Shown piece by piece: positions 18,315-28,258 of a DNA stretch of 64,000 bases. Made by a program: the position numbers and the translations under genes. Source of the DNA: Lutimonas halocynthiae (GTDB lineage Bacteria > Bacteroidota > Bacteroidia > Flavobacteriales > Flavobacteriaceae); contig NZ_JAUFQO010000003.1 in assembly GCF_030409835.1 (NCBI RefSeq), positions 1-64,000 of the forward strand, read 5' to 3'. The number at the start of each line of letters is the position of its first letter. The stretch's first letter is position 1. Under the pieces are notes generated by a model. The model was not told where the DNA came from and did no database searches. It saw only the letters and a list, made by a program, of their open reading frames with translations.

Positions 18315-20078
18315 TTAGTTGTTAAAAAGATCAGGATTTGAACCTTTCTTAGCATCTGAACCACTTTTCTTTACTGTTTTTTTCTGAACCTTTATGGCTT
18401 GATTTTGGCCGGTAAGATGGTCTACGATTTTATCCAGCGGACTTTTTGATTCAGGGTTTAACTGACTCGGAACAGTGGTTAAATTACCATCCCTTGCCGC
18501 AATATACTGCGGTGACAATATCTCTACTCCAGCTATGTTAAATACATCTTGTATGTTCTTGTGCATATCTGAATAGATCAAAGCCATTTTTTTGGCCTCC
18601 TTACTATAGGCATTTATTTCATAGGCTACATAATTGTCATCTAGACTTGTCTGTAAAACGAATGGAGCGGGTTCTTTTTCAATATGAAGACTCTTTAAAG
18701 CAGCTTCGATCAATAATTTTTCAACTTCCTCCCAGGGCACATCATATCCTATGGTTACAGAGGTATGCAATACAAGACCAGCTTTTTCCGCATTTGCCGA
18801 ATAGTTTATTAAATGATTGTTAATGATATTGGCATTTGGGATGGTCACATCTTCGTTTTTGATGGTCCGTATTCTTGTAACGAGCAAAGTTTTCTCAACC
18901 ACATCTCCAATAGTATCTTGAATTTTTACCCGATCACCAATTTGGTATGGGCGCATATACGTAATCACAACCCCTGCTATGATATTGGCGATTGCCGAAG
19001 TAGACCCAAAAGAAACAATGGCACCAATAAAAATAGAAACCCCTCTAAAAGCTGGAGAGGCTGAGCCAGGAAGGTGAGGATAAATCAAAACAAGTGCAAA
19101 GGCCCAGATTAATAAACTTATTATTTTTTGTGTTGTGCCCGCCCAGTCTTTGGGGAAGCCCTGAATAATGAATTTTTCAGCTTCTATATCTTCAACAATA
19201 TCCCGTTGCACGCGAATCACATACCTTGTTATAAAAATAATAACAGTGATAAATATGAGATTCGGTAAAAAATCTATAAAACCAAAAATAACGAACTTCA
19301 CAGGTTTTGAAATATATCCGTAAAATAAGTTGACAATATCTTCGGTCCATGGGAAAAAACTGAACATGAAGGGCAAATAAGTAAGTAGTAGAAAGAGGAT
19401 TATGGTAAATCGCGAAACATTAGAAATAAAAACAAAGATATTGGCAGTTGTTTTCGGAATAAAGTACCTCAGAATATTTTTTTTCTTCTTGAGAAATTTC
19501 TTTTCAAACTTTGACAGATGAAGATTGAGTTTTCCATATGACCAGTTTATTAATTTTATAATTAGGATTAAGACCACTAGTGAAGCCAAAAAATAACCTA
19601 TTCTAATGAGCCATTCGCGGGTTGATAAATTATATTTTTCGTCCTCTTTTAAAGCTTCCTTTAGTTTTTGTACTTGGCTGTCAGCCAATGCATTTAAAGA
19701 AACATTATTGGATCTGGCATCGTTCTCAGTTACAATAAAGGCAATTTCATCATTATACATTACACTGACGAATGATGCTTCTTTCTTTGTGTAAATTGTA
19801 TCAACACCTTTCTCATAGCTCTTGGATAGTGACTCTAGTCGCTGGGAAATTTGTCCGGCCCGATAGCTGACAGGGTACTCCATAGGAGAGTGTCGAATTA
19901 AAAACAGGGTGTCGCCAGATAAAGTTACAGGTGCAAATTCATTAGATAACGTATCGCTCTTTTTTGTATTTAAGGGTTTGTCCTCAGAAATTAAAGAATC
20001 TGAAGTCTTAATTTGAGCAAGACTAAATGTAGTGTAAAGGCAAAATATGAGTGTAAATGCAATTTGAGGGGGACGCAT
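18315..20078 (-). CDS. Mechanosensitive ion channel, MscS family
   Basis: A 587-residue protein with a signal peptide (cleavage near residue 22), a periplasmic N-terminal region (to about 160) and several membrane segments. The MscS core (about 340-520) contains the pore helix (SFGSTSAIANIIAGVVITYMR) and the beta domain (QIGDRVKIQDTIGDVVEKTLLVTRIRT). The C-terminal 60 residues are Lys/Ser-rich and probably cytoplasmic and disordered. It should open on hypo-osmotic shock. It is larger than E. coli MscS (286 residues) because of the periplasmic part. It is a single gene on its strand. Confidence 0.9.
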   Translation of the reverse strand: MRPPQIAFTLIFCLYTTFSLAQIKTSDSLISEDKPLNTKKSDTLSNEFAPVTLSGDTLFLIRHSPMEYPVSYRAGQISQRLESLSKSYEKGVDTIYTKKEASFVSVMYNDEIAFIVTENDARSNNVSLNALADSQVQKLKEALKEDEKYNLSTREWLIRIGYFLASLVVLILIIKLINWSYGKLNLHLSKFEKKFLKKKKNILRYFIPKTTANIFVFISNVSRFTIILFLLLTYLPFMFSFFPWTEDIVNLFYGYISKPVKFVIFGFIDFLPNLIFITVIIFITRYVIRVQRDIVEDIEAEKFIIQGFPKDWAGTTQKIISLLIWAFALVLIYPHLPGSASPAFRGVSIFIGAIVSFGSTSAIANIIAGVVITYMRPYQIGDRVKIQDTIGDVVEKTLLVTRIRTIKNEDVTIPNANIINNHLINYSANAEKAGLVLHTSVTIGYDVPWEEVEKLLIEAALKSLHIEKEPAPFVLQTSLDDNYVAYEINAYSKEAKKMALIYSDMHKNIQDVFNIAGVEILSPQYIAARDGNLTTVPSQLNPESKSPLDKIVDHLTGQNQAIKVQKKTVKKSGSDAKKGSNPDLFNN

Positions 20079-20190
20079 AAAATTTCAGGTTTGATACGCT
20101 AATATACTAGAAAAAAATGTATTTACCTGAAGTCCTTTATTTTACAAAATGCAGATTGGATAAATGATGTGTTTAAAAATAAACAGCAGA

Positions 20191-20565
20191 TTAAATGATG
20201 CCCATACCTCGCAATAGGTTATCGAGTTGATCGGCCTTCTCAAAACAGGAATTTACTTTTTTTGGGTCCTCACAAAATGTGTGATTCTGATGATCTGAAC
20301 TGCAATCAATAACTGAAAGGTCGATCTGATTGAATCTTTTGTCTAAGAGGCGACACCTTTCAAGAAGTAAATCAAGTGATTCTTCATTTTTAGTTTCATA
20401 TCCTCTATTAGACAAGTACCCTTTTAAATAATTTTCAATAGCTAACAGGGTATTTTTGCAAACCAAAAAGGAGACTATATCTTCCTGTGGCTTATAGAGC
20501 TCTTCATTCGCCTTTCTTAGCTGTCCATCTGCTTTTTCAAATTGATTTTTAGCTTTTTTATCCAT
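20191..20565 (-). CDS. HEPN-like small helical protein
   Basis: A 124-residue, mostly helical cytoplasmic protein. The segment KNTLLAIENYLKGYLSNRGYE followed by LLLERCRLLDKRF resembles HEPN-domain proteins, but the RNase motif RxxxxH of the nuclease subset is not present. It contains four cysteines in the second half (CSSDHQNHTFC and two near residues 108 and 38), an unexplained feature. It lies downstream of the nifJ terminator on the same strand. HEPN membership is a guess and function is unknown. Confidence 0.55.
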   Translation of the reverse strand: MDKKAKNQFEKADGQLRKANEELYKPQEDIVSFLVCKNTLLAIENYLKGYLSNRGYETKNEESLDLLLERCRLLDKRFNQIDLSVIDCSSDHQNHTFCEDPKKVNSCFEKADQLDNLLRGMGII

Positions 20566-20575
20566 GGTTTGAAAA

Positions 20576-20612
20576 ATAAAAACCCCGTAGAATATTTAAA
20601 TTTTACGGGGTT
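20576..20612 (-). terminator. Intrinsic terminator downstream of nifJ
   Basis: A stem with arms 20581-20589 and 20604-20612 (CCCCGTA core), followed on the minus strand by a T-rich tract. It lies 14 bases past the nifJ stop. Confidence 0.85.
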
Positions 20613-20625
20613 TGGTTTAACAAAA

Positions 20626-23600
20626 TTATAAGCTTTTAAATAGTTCTAAACGTTCCCATTTAGATTCAACTTCTTCCTGTGCCTGAACCAATAACTCACC
20701 AGCCAAAGAAGCATTTTCTTTAACAACTCTCGTGAATCGAGCTTCATTGTACATGAAATCTTCCAATGGCGCTGAAGGCGCTTTTGAGTCAAGTCTGAAT
20801 TTTTTACCTTTTGGTTTTGAAGGATCAAACCTGAACAATGGCCAATACCCAGTGTTAACAGCTTTAGTTTGCTGCGTAACACCATGTTTTAGATCATATC
20901 CGTGCTCACCACAATGTGAGTAAGCAACGATTAATGATGGTCCGTTAAATTCAGCTGCTTCTTTAATAGCTTTTAAAGTTTGAACATCTTTAGCACCCAT
21001 TGCAATTTGTGCTACATAAACTGTACCGTATGAAATGGCTTGCATAGATAGACTCTTTTTAGGTGTTTTCTTACCAGCTATAGAGAATTTTGCGCTTGCC
21101 CCAAGAGGCGTTGCTTTAGATGTCTGACCACCGGTATTTGAATAAACTTCAGTATCCATCACAAGGATATTGATATTTTCACCTGAAGCCAGTACGTGAT
21201 CTACACCACCGTATCCTATATCATAGGCCCAACCATCTCCACCAAAGATCCAAACAGCTTTTTTACGAAGGTATTCGGTAAGTTGGTTCAATTTTTTGGC
21301 CTCTTCATTATTGTCAAGGATGTTTAAAGTTGCTTTAAGTTTATCTATATCTGCAAATTTTTTGGCTTTTTCAGTCTCATCTGCCTCTGGATTTAATAAT
21401 ATATCTGACACCAATTCGCTGCCAACTAATAACTCCATTGATTTCAATAAGCCCACTGCGATCTCTTGTTTTTTGCTAAGAGCCAGTTGCATTCCTAAAC
21501 CAAATTCTGCATTATCTTCGAATAAAGAATTCGCCCAGGCTGGACCTCTACCAAACTCATTGGTTCTGTAAGGCGTTGTAGGAAGGTTACCTCCATAAAT
21601 TGAACTACAACCCGTAGCGTTTGCAATCATGATACTGTCACCGTATAATTGTGTGATCAGTTTTATATAAGGTGTTTCACCACAACCAGAGCAGGCTCCG
21701 GAAAATTCAAATAAAGGTTGTAAGAATTGAGCTCCTTTCACATTTGAAGTACTAAGCTCTGTTCTTGCATAATCAGGAAGATCAATAAAGAAATCCCAAT
21801 TTGAATTTTCAACTACATCATGATCAAGTTTCTTACGCATATTGATCGATTTGAAACCAGGAACTAACTTGCTTTCAGCCGGACAAACCTCTACACATAG
21901 GTCACATCCCGTACAATCTTCTGGAGATACTTGAAGTACATAGGCATCATCTTTTGCAAATGGTCTACCCTTGGCACCAACATGTTTAAGTGTTAATGGC
22001 GCTTCGTAGAGTTCTTCTTTTGAAACTACTTTTGCTCTAATGGCAGCGTGAGGACAAATAGCAACACATTTATTACATTGTGTACAGATGTCTGCCTCAT
22101 CCCAAATAGGGATAAAATGCGCAATACCACTTTTTTCATATTGAGTTGTTCCAGTTGGGAAAGTACCATCAACTGGGAAAGCACTAACTGGTAATTCATC
22201 ACCTCTACCGGCTAGAATGGTTTCTAATACTTCTGTTACAAAGCCATCAGGAGCATTCGTCATAGCAGAAACAAATTGTTTGTCACTGGTAACTTGATCT
22301 GGGTATTCAACTTTTTGCAAGTTTTCCAGAGATTTATCAACAGCTTCAAAGTTCATTTGTACAATCTTATCTCCTTTATGAGAGTATGATTTTACAATGG
22401 CATCCTTAATCTTTTGAATGGCCTCTTTTTTAGGAAGAACACCTGATATAGCAAAGAAGCACGTCTGTAATATAGTATTTGTACGCTTACCTAAATTAGC
22501 ATCTTGTGCTACTTTAGAAGCATCCACTATATAGAAGTTTACTTCATTCTCTATAAGGTGTTTTTGCATTTCTTCAGGAAGTTGTTCCCAGATTTCATCC
22601 TTTGAATAAGGAGAATTCAATAGGAAAGTTCCACCTTTTTTCAAATCATTGATCATATCATATTTTTCAATGAAGTTGAACTGATGACTTGCAATAAAAT
22701 CAGCCTTTTCAATCAAGTAAGATGAATGAATTGGTTCAGGTCCAAATCTTAAATGCGATATGGTCTGAGCTCCGGCTTTTTTAGAATCATAAACAAAATA
22801 TCCCTGAACAAAATTATCAGTTGTTTCTCCAATAATTTTAATCGAGTTTTTATTACCACCTACTGTACCATCAGATCCTAATCCGTAGAACATACAGTTA
22901 AAAGTGGTTCTTTTTACCTCAAAAATTGGGTCAGCCATTAAGCTGGTATGTGTTACATCATCAATAATACCAACAGTAAAGTGGTTTTTTGGTTTATCTT
23001 TTAATAGTTCATCATAGACTCCTTTAACCATTTTTGGAGTAAATTCCTTAGAAGATAGGCCATAACGTCCTCCAACAATACTTGGAATTTCGTTACCACT
23101 CTCCATATAAGCAGTTAGAACGTCCATGTATAGGGGTTCTCCGATGCTTCCAGGTTCTTTTGTTCTGTCTAAAACAGCAATTTTTTTAACCGTTTTTGGA
23201 ATTTTATCGATAAAATCTTTTACAGAAAATGGTCTGTATAATCTAACGAACAGGGCACCTACTTTTTCACCTTCGGCTACCATTTTCTCCATAGCTTCAT
23301 ATACTGGTCCTTCACCAGATCCCATTATAACTGTAACTCTTTCTGCTTCAGGATGGCCTATATAGTTAAACAGGTCATATCGTCTGCCGGTATGGCTGTA
23401 GAATTCATCCATTACTTCCTGAACAATTTCAGGAACTTTGTCATAGAAAGTGTTAGCAGCTTCTCTAGCTTGAAAGAAAACATCAGGGTTCTGAGAAGTT
23501 CCTCTTATTACTGGATTATCAGGATCCAGTGAGTTTTTTTTATGCGCCATGATACGGTCTTCTGGCATCATTGCTTGAATGATATCATCAGGAATAGCAT

Positions 23601-24156
23601 CAATTTTTGAGATTTCATGCGAAGTTCTAAACCCGTCAAAAATATTCATAAAAGGTATTCTTGATCTAAGGGTTGCCACTTGAGTGATAAGCGCAAAATC
23701 CTGAGCTTCTTGAACTGATCCTCCAAAAAGCATGGCAAAACCTGTTTGTCTTGCAGACATTACATCGCTATGATCACCAAAAATAGATAAGGCGTGGGTT
23801 GCAACTGTTCTCGCAGCTACATGAATCACTGTAGGTAGCAATTCACCGGCCATTTTATACATATTTGGAATCATCAAGAGGAGTCCTTGAGAAGCCGTAA
23901 ACGTTGTGGTTAACGCACCAGCTTGTAAAGCTCCGTGAACTGCACCTGCAGCTCCACCTTCACTTTGCATTTCAACAATGCGAGGAATATTATTCCAGAT
24001 ATTTTTTTGCTCTTTAGAACTGTAGAGGTCTACATGTTCACCCATAGGTGATGCAGGAGTTATTGGATAAATCGCGCATACTTCATTGGTCTTATGTGCT
24101 ACTCTGGCCACCGCCTCATTCGCATCACAAATTATTTTTTCGAATTGTTTTTTCAT
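20626..24156 (-). CDS. nifJ: Pyruvate:ferredoxin (flavodoxin) oxidoreductase
   Basis: A 1176-residue homodimer-type PFOR that converts pyruvate and CoA to acetyl-CoA, CO2 and reduced ferredoxin. The fused domains are in standard order: N-terminal pyrimidine-binding domain (YPITPASPMGEHVD near residue 30), transketolase C domain, gamma domain (about 410-640), a 2[4Fe-4S] domain with Cys691/694/697/701 and Cys748/751/754/758, and the C-terminal TPP domain (GACSGCGETPY, then GGDGWAYDIGYGG). It is complete in length. A ferredoxin gene lies upstream on the same strand but behind its own terminator. PFOR is usually an anaerobic or microaerobic enzyme, so its presence with KorAB points to ferredoxin-based metabolism. 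Confidence 0.97.
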   Translation of the reverse strand: MKKQFEKIICDANEAVARVAHKTNEVCAIYPITPASPMGEHVDLYSSKEQKNIWNNIPRIVEMQSEGGAAGAVHGALQAGALTTTFTASQGLLLMIPNMYKMAGELLPTVIHVAARTVATHALSIFGDHSDVMSARQTGFAMLFGGSVQEAQDFALITQVATLRSRIPFMNIFDGFRTSHEISKIDAIPDDIIQAMMPEDRIMAHKKNSLDPDNPVIRGTSQNPDVFFQAREAANTFYDKVPEIVQEVMDEFYSHTGRRYDLFNYIGHPEAERVTVIMGSGEGPVYEAMEKMVAEGEKVGALFVRLYRPFSVKDFIDKIPKTVKKIAVLDRTKEPGSIGEPLYMDVLTAYMESGNEIPSIVGGRYGLSSKEFTPKMVKGVYDELLKDKPKNHFTVGIIDDVTHTSLMADPIFEVKRTTFNCMFYGLGSDGTVGGNKNSIKIIGETTDNFVQGYFVYDSKKAGAQTISHLRFGPEPIHSSYLIEKADFIASHQFNFIEKYDMINDLKKGGTFLLNSPYSKDEIWEQLPEEMQKHLIENEVNFYIVDASKVAQDANLGKRTNTILQTCFFAISGVLPKKEAIQKIKDAIVKSYSHKGDKIVQMNFEAVDKSLENLQKVEYPDQVTSDKQFVSAMTNAPDGFVTEVLETILAGRGDELPVSAFPVDGTFPTGTTQYEKSGIAHFIPIWDEADICTQCNKCVAICPHAAIRAKVVSKEELYEAPLTLKHVGAKGRPFAKDDAYVLQVSPEDCTGCDLCVEVCPAESKLVPGFKSINMRKKLDHDVVENSNWDFFIDLPDYARTELSTSNVKGAQFLQPLFEFSGACSGCGETPYIKLITQLYGDSIMIANATGCSSIYGGNLPTTPYRTNEFGRGPAWANSLFEDNAEFGLGMQLALSKKQEIAVGLLKSMELLVGSELVSDILLNPEADETEKAKKFADIDKLKATLNILDNNEEAKKLNQLTEYLRKKAVWIFGGDGWAYDIGYGGVDHVLASGENINILVMDTEVYSNTGGQTSKATPLGASAKFSIAGKKTPKKSLSMQAISYGTVYVAQIAMGAKDVQTLKAIKEAAEFNGPSLIVAYSHCGEHGYDLKHGVTQQTKAVNTGYWPLFRFDPSKPKGKKFRLDSKAPSAPLEDFMYNEARFTRVVKENASLAGELLVQAQEEVESKWERLELFKSL

Positions 24157-24299
24157 TTTATAGATAGTTTATAATATGAGATAAGTTTATTACTGCATTA
24201 ATCATTATCAAGCGAATACGATTAACAGTGGTAAAATTATAGTTTAGCTAAGAATTAAATTATGATATAAGTCATAGGCCTATTTTGGCAAGTTTGGAG

Positions 24300-24335
24300 C
24301 AAAAAAAAAGAGTATTTGATATCAAATACTCTTTT
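24300..24335 (-). terminator. Intrinsic terminator of the ferredoxin gene
   Basis: A long perfect palindrome centred near 24320 (AGAGTATTTGAT and its complement), followed on the minus strand by nine or more T. It lies 22 bases past the ferredoxin stop and separates it from nifJ. Confidence 0.88.
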
Positions 24336-24356
24336 AATTTTAAGAAATAAGTTTTT

Positions 24357-24707
24357 TTATTCTCCGTGCATCCAAACCTTTTTTTCAAGAAGCGCTTCTT
24401 CTGTCTCAACATGCTCCTCATCAGGAACACAACAGTCAACCGGGCAAACCGATGCACATTGTGGTTCATCATGAAAACCTTTACATTCTGTACATTTATC
24501 AGTAACGATAAAATAAAATTCATCACTAACTGCTTCATTTTCAGCATCTGCATCAACTGTTCTTCCATCAGGAGTAGTCACTTCACCACTTAAGGAGGTT
24601 TCATCTGAGTATGACCATTCACTATCTGGTTCATATATTGCGTTATTTGGGCATTCCGCAACGCAAGCATCACAGTTTATACATTCGTCTGTTATAATTA
24701 TAGCCAT
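24357..24707 (-). CDS. 2[4Fe-4S] ferredoxin, Alvin-like, with acidic insert
   Basis: A 116-residue acidic ferredoxin. Cluster I ligands are Cys9, Cys12 and Cys15 with Cys19 before a Pro. The second set is Cys72, Cys75, Cys84 and Cys88, with eight residues between the second and third cysteines as in Alvin-type ferredoxins. Two further cysteines (92, 93) follow. About 52 residues separate the two motifs, longer than in small clostridial ferredoxins, and this insert is rich in Asp, Glu, Ser and Thr. It is the likely electron acceptor for the neighbouring PFOR and KorAB. A TAACTTTG on its strand (24741-24734) is a possible -7 element. Confidence 0.9.
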   Translation of the reverse strand: MAIIITDECINCDACVAECPNNAIYEPDSEWSYSDETSLSGEVTTPDGRTVDADAENEAVSDEFYFIVTDKCTECKGFHDEPQCASVCPVDCCVPDEEHVETEEALLEKKVWMHGE

Positions 24708-24930
24708 TTTATTTAGATTTTAAAATTCTGCAACAAAGTTAAAGAAATAAAATTTTATAAAATTCAGTAGAACGAAAATTTAGAATTATTCCAAATAAGA
24801 GATTCTCAGAACGTTGAATGTAATAAAAATGACAGATTGATAAAAGTCATATTATAAAAGATCTAGGCTACTTACTTTTAGCCATTAAATAAATAGGGTA
24901 ATCTAAAATTTTAGTAAATTTATCAAAAAT

Positions 24931-26805
24931 ATGCATAAGATGGCTGTTAATAAAATGGATGACGCAATACATGAAGTAGAATCATTAAGTGCGGTAGTAA
25001 TCAGATTCGTTGGTGATTCTGGTGATGGAATGCAGTTAACTGGTACACAGTTTACTGACACGTCAGCCATGTTTGGCAATGACGTGGCAACTTTCCCCAA
25101 TTATCCGGCAGAGATCAGGGCGCCTCAGGGAAGCCTTTACGGTGTTTCCGGATTTCAGGTTCATATAGGTAGTATTGAAATCAGTACACCTGGTGATGAC
25201 CTCGATCTGCTGGTAGCTATGAACCCCGCTGGATTAAAAACAAATTTGCATGCATTGAAACCAGGACATACGCTTATTGTCGATGTTGATGCATTTTCAA
25301 AAAAGAACCTTCAAAAGGCTGAGTACGAAAGTAATCCATTAGAAGATGGAAGCCTTGAAAACTATAGAGTAATTGAAGTTTCTATGACCTCTATGACCAA
25401 GGAGTCTATTAAAGATTTGGGTCTTGATAATAAAAGTATTACAAGAAGTAAGAATATGTTCGCGTTGGGCATGGTTTACTGGATGTATAATCGTGAAATG
25501 AGTCATACCTTAAATTTCTTTGAGGAGAAGTTTAAGTATAAACCAGAGATTGCAGAAGCGAATACAAAGGTTCTGAAAGCAGGGTTTTATTATGCCGAAA
25601 CGCTGGAATTGATTCCGAATGCATATCAAATCGCTCCATCGACAATGCCTAAAGGAACCTACCGTATTATAAACGGTAATATGGCCACTGCCTGGGGGTT
25701 TCTTGCAGCTGCGGAGAAGTCTGGACTTGAGTTATTTCTGGGGTCTTATCCAATTACACCGGCAACGGATATATTACATGAACTGGTTAAACACAAGAAT
25801 TTTGGAGTTAAAGCCTTTCAGGCAGAAGATGAGATCGCTGGTGTTACTTCTTCAATTGGTGCCTCTTTTGCAGGTGACCTTGCCATTACCACTACTTCCG
25901 GACCGGGTCTTGCCCTTAAAGGAGAAGCTATCGGACTGGCATTGATGACAGAATTACCTTTGGTTATTGTGAACGTTCAGAGAGGTGGACCTTCAACAGG
26001 TTTACCAACCAAAACAGAACAATCAGATCTCTTACAAGCCATGTATGGCAGAAATGGGGAGTCACCGGTTATTGTTATCGCAGCAAGTACACCTTCTGAT
26101 TGTTTTGATTATGCTTATATAGCAGCTAAATTGACCCTTGAGCATATGACACCGGTCATACTGCTTACTGACGGATACATTGCCAATGGTTCAGAACCTT
26201 GGCGGATCAAGTCTATCAGCGAGATGCCTGATATAAAAACAAGTTTAGTAAATAAAGGTTCCGATAGTTGGCATCCTTATGATCGTGACAACGAAACCTT
26301 ATCGAGAAATTGGGCCATACCGGGTACCCCTGGTTTAGAACACAGGGTTGGTGGATTAGAGAAAGATAAGATCTCAGGAAATGTGTCTTATGTTCCTGAT
26401 AATCATGAATATATGACTAATATCAGGGCTGAAAAAGTAAAACGGGTTGAAAATTATATTCCAGACTTAAAAGCGGAATACAATGAAGAAGGTGATCTTT
26501 TGGTGATCGGATGGGGTGGTACTTATGGAAGTTTGCACTCTGCTGTTCGAAAATTAGATGCCAAGGGTTTCAAAGTTGGGCATGCCCATTTTCATTATAT
26601 CAATCCTTTCCCAAAAAACACGGCTGAGGTGTTATCTAAATTCAAGAAAATAGTAGTTTGTGAATTGAATAAAGGGCAATTATCGTTTGTGTTAAAAGGC
26701 AGATACCCTGAAAATGAATTTTTACAATACAATAAAGTGATGGGCTTACCATTTTCAGTGATCGATTTGGTAGAGAAATTCAAGAACATAATTAAAGAAG
26801 ACTAA
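24931..26805 (+). CDS. korA: 2-oxoacid:ferredoxin oxidoreductase, fused gamma-alpha subunit
   Basis: A 624-residue subunit in which the gamma domain (about 20-200, with VGDSGDGMQLTGTQF) is fused to the alpha domain (about 235-500, with GSYPITPATDILHELV). This is the two-subunit architecture of 2-oxoglutarate:ferredoxin oxidoreductases (Mycobacterium KorAB and Sulfolobus types). It oxidatively decarboxylates a 2-oxoacid to its CoA ester. The 2-oxoglutarate preference is inferred from architecture. In-frame ATGs at 24931, 24940 and 24955 make the exact start uncertain. korB follows after one base. Confidence 0.92.
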   Translation: MHKMAVNKMDDAIHEVESLSAVVIRFVGDSGDGMQLTGTQFTDTSAMFGNDVATFPNYPAEIRAPQGSLYGVSGFQVHIGSIEISTPGDDLDLLVAMNPAGLKTNLHALKPGHTLIVDVDAFSKKNLQKAEYESNPLEDGSLENYRVIEVSMTSMTKESIKDLGLDNKSITRSKNMFALGMVYWMYNREMSHTLNFFEEKFKYKPEIAEANTKVLKAGFYYAETLELIPNAYQIAPSTMPKGTYRIINGNMATAWGFLAAAEKSGLELFLGSYPITPATDILHELVKHKNFGVKAFQAEDEIAGVTSSIGASFAGDLAITTTSGPGLALKGEAIGLALMTELPLVIVNVQRGGPSTGLPTKTEQSDLLQAMYGRNGESPVIVIAASTPSDCFDYAYIAAKLTLEHMTPVILLTDGYIANGSEPWRIKSISEMPDIKTSLVNKGSDSWHPYDRDNETLSRNWAIPGTPGLEHRVGGLEKDKISGNVSYVPDNHEYMTNIRAEKVKRVENYIPDLKAEYNEEGDLLVIGWGGTYGSLHSAVRKLDAKGFKVGHAHFHYINPFPKNTAEVLSKFKKIVVCELNKGQLSFVLKGRYPENEFLQYNKVMGLPFSVIDLVEKFKNIIKED

Positions 26806-26806
26806 G

Positions 26807-27820
26807 ATGCAAGATACTATAGAAAAAAAATATACATTCAAGGATTTTTCCAGTGACCAAGAGGTTAGATGGTGTCCTGGTTGCGATGATTATGTAATCT
26901 TAAGATCAATGCAAAAAGCACTTCCTGAGATGGGTGTAAATAAGGAAGATGTCGTTTTTATTTCAGGAATTGGGTGTTCATCCAGATTCCCTTATTATAT
27001 AGATTCTTACGGAATGCATAGTATCCATGGAAGGGCAGCTGCCATATCCAGCGGGGTTAAATTAGCAAATCCGGACCTTAGTGTCTGGATGATTACAGGA
27101 GATGGTGATAGTTTGGCCATCGGAGGGAATCATTTTATACATGTGTTAAGAAGAAATCTGGACCTGAATATCATTTTGTTCAATAATGAAATTTACGGCT
27201 TGACAAAAGGGCAGTTTTCACCAACTTCTTTAATTGGTCAAAAGACAAAATCTTCTCCTTATGGGAATACTCAGCCTCCGTTTCATCCCGGTGAACTGGC
27301 TCTTGGAGCGCAAGCTAGGTTTTTTGCAAGATTGGGAGGTAACAGCCCTAAAGAAATGACCAGTCTTTTCATAGAGGCAGAGAAATTCAAAGGAACCTCA
27401 TTGATTGAGATTCTACAAAATTGTGTCATTTTTAATGATGGTTGTTTTACTCAGTTTACAGATAAGAAGGTTAAGGAAGACAAACAGTTATTCCTGGAAC
27501 ACGGTAAACCGATGATTTTTGGAAAAGAAAAGGATAAGGGACTTGTTCTGAATGGCCTTAAGCTCGAAGTAGTAACAATAGGTGAGAATGGAGTTACTCA
27601 AGAGGATATTTTGGTTCATGATGCCAAATGTGAAGATAATACTTTACATCAGATGCTTGTTAAATTGCAATATCCTTTAGCTACCGGAATTATCAGAAGT
27701 TTTGAAGATACTACTTTTGAACAACGAGAAGAGATGCTCAACGCAGAGGTAAAATCAAAGTCGCAATTTTCGAAGGTTGACGAACTGTTTTTCTCCGGAG
27801 AAACCTATGAAGTAAAATAA
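26807..27820 (+). CDS. korB: 2-oxoacid:ferredoxin oxidoreductase, beta subunit
   Basis: A 337-residue TPP-binding subunit. The [4Fe-4S] ligands expected in this family are visible as Cys23, Cys26, Cys57 and Cys206. The TPP/Mg motif is GDGDSLAIGGNH with NNEIYGLTKG downstream. There is no separate ferredoxin-like domain, so electrons should leave through the single cluster to a soluble ferredoxin. It is coupled to korA (1-bp gap) and followed by a terminator, so korAB is a two-gene transcript. Confidence 0.94.
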   Translation: MQDTIEKKYTFKDFSSDQEVRWCPGCDDYVILRSMQKALPEMGVNKEDVVFISGIGCSSRFPYYIDSYGMHSIHGRAAAISSGVKLANPDLSVWMITGDGDSLAIGGNHFIHVLRRNLDLNIILFNNEIYGLTKGQFSPTSLIGQKTKSSPYGNTQPPFHPGELALGAQARFFARLGGNSPKEMTSLFIEAEKFKGTSLIEILQNCVIFNDGCFTQFTDKKVKEDKQLFLEHGKPMIFGKEKDKGLVLNGLKLEVVTIGENGVTQEDILVHDAKCEDNTLHQMLVKLQYPLATGIIRSFEDTTFEQREEMLNAEVKSKSQFSKVDELFFSGETYEVK

Positions 27821-27835
27821 ATTAAAGTATTGTGT

Positions 27836-27866
27836 AAAGGGTGACATTGATCACCCTTTTTTTTTA
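27836..27866 (+). terminator. Intrinsic terminator after korB
   Basis: A 9-bp stem (27836-27844 with 27851-27859) and 6-nt loop, followed by a run of T. It separates korAB from the nuo operon. Confidence 0.9.
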
Positions 27867-27876
27867 AACCACGAGA

Positions 27877-27884
27877 TACATTTG
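27877..27884 (+). promoter_or_regulatory. Candidate -7 element of the nuo operon
   Basis: TACATTTG matches TAnnTTTG, 23 bases before the nuoA ATG and directly after the korB terminator, so the nuo operon probably has its own promoter. The -33 position lies in the terminator T tract and has no clear TTTG. Confidence 0.5.
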
Positions 27885-27907
27885 TGTACTAATTAAGAAT
27901 ATCAATT

Positions 27908-28258
27908 ATGGGTTACGAAGCGATTTTAGTATTTTTTATTGCGGGCGTTTTTTTAATTGTGTTAGCTAATTTCTTATCAAATCTGATTTCTCATAAATCG
28001 GAAAATGCAGCAAAAAAAGAGCCTTATGAATGTGGAGTTGAAACAATAGGACCCACTTGGGTACAATTCAAGGTAGGATATTATTTATTCGCAATCCTTT
28101 TTCTATTGTTTGACATTGAGATCGCATTTCTGGTACCTTGGGCAGTGGTTTTTAAAGAAGTAGGAACAGTGGCCTTAGTTGAAATAATGGTGTTTTTATT
28201 TATTTTAGGTTTAGGACTTTTATATGCATACAAAAAAAGAGCCTTAAAATGGGAGTAG
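27908..28258 (+). CDS. nuoA: NADH-quinone oxidoreductase-type subunit A
   Basis: A 116-residue membrane subunit of complex I with three membrane segments. It has the family motif [16 protein letters not shown] in the loop after the first segment and [15 protein letters not shown] in the second. It is the first gene of an 11-gene operon and overlaps nuoB by 10 bases. Confidence 0.95.
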   Translation: MGYEAILVFFIAGVFLIVLANFLSNLISHKSENAAKKEPYECGVETIGPTWVQFKVGYYLFAILFLLFDIEIAFLVPWAVVFKEVGTVALVEIMVFLFILGLGLLYAYKKRALKWE

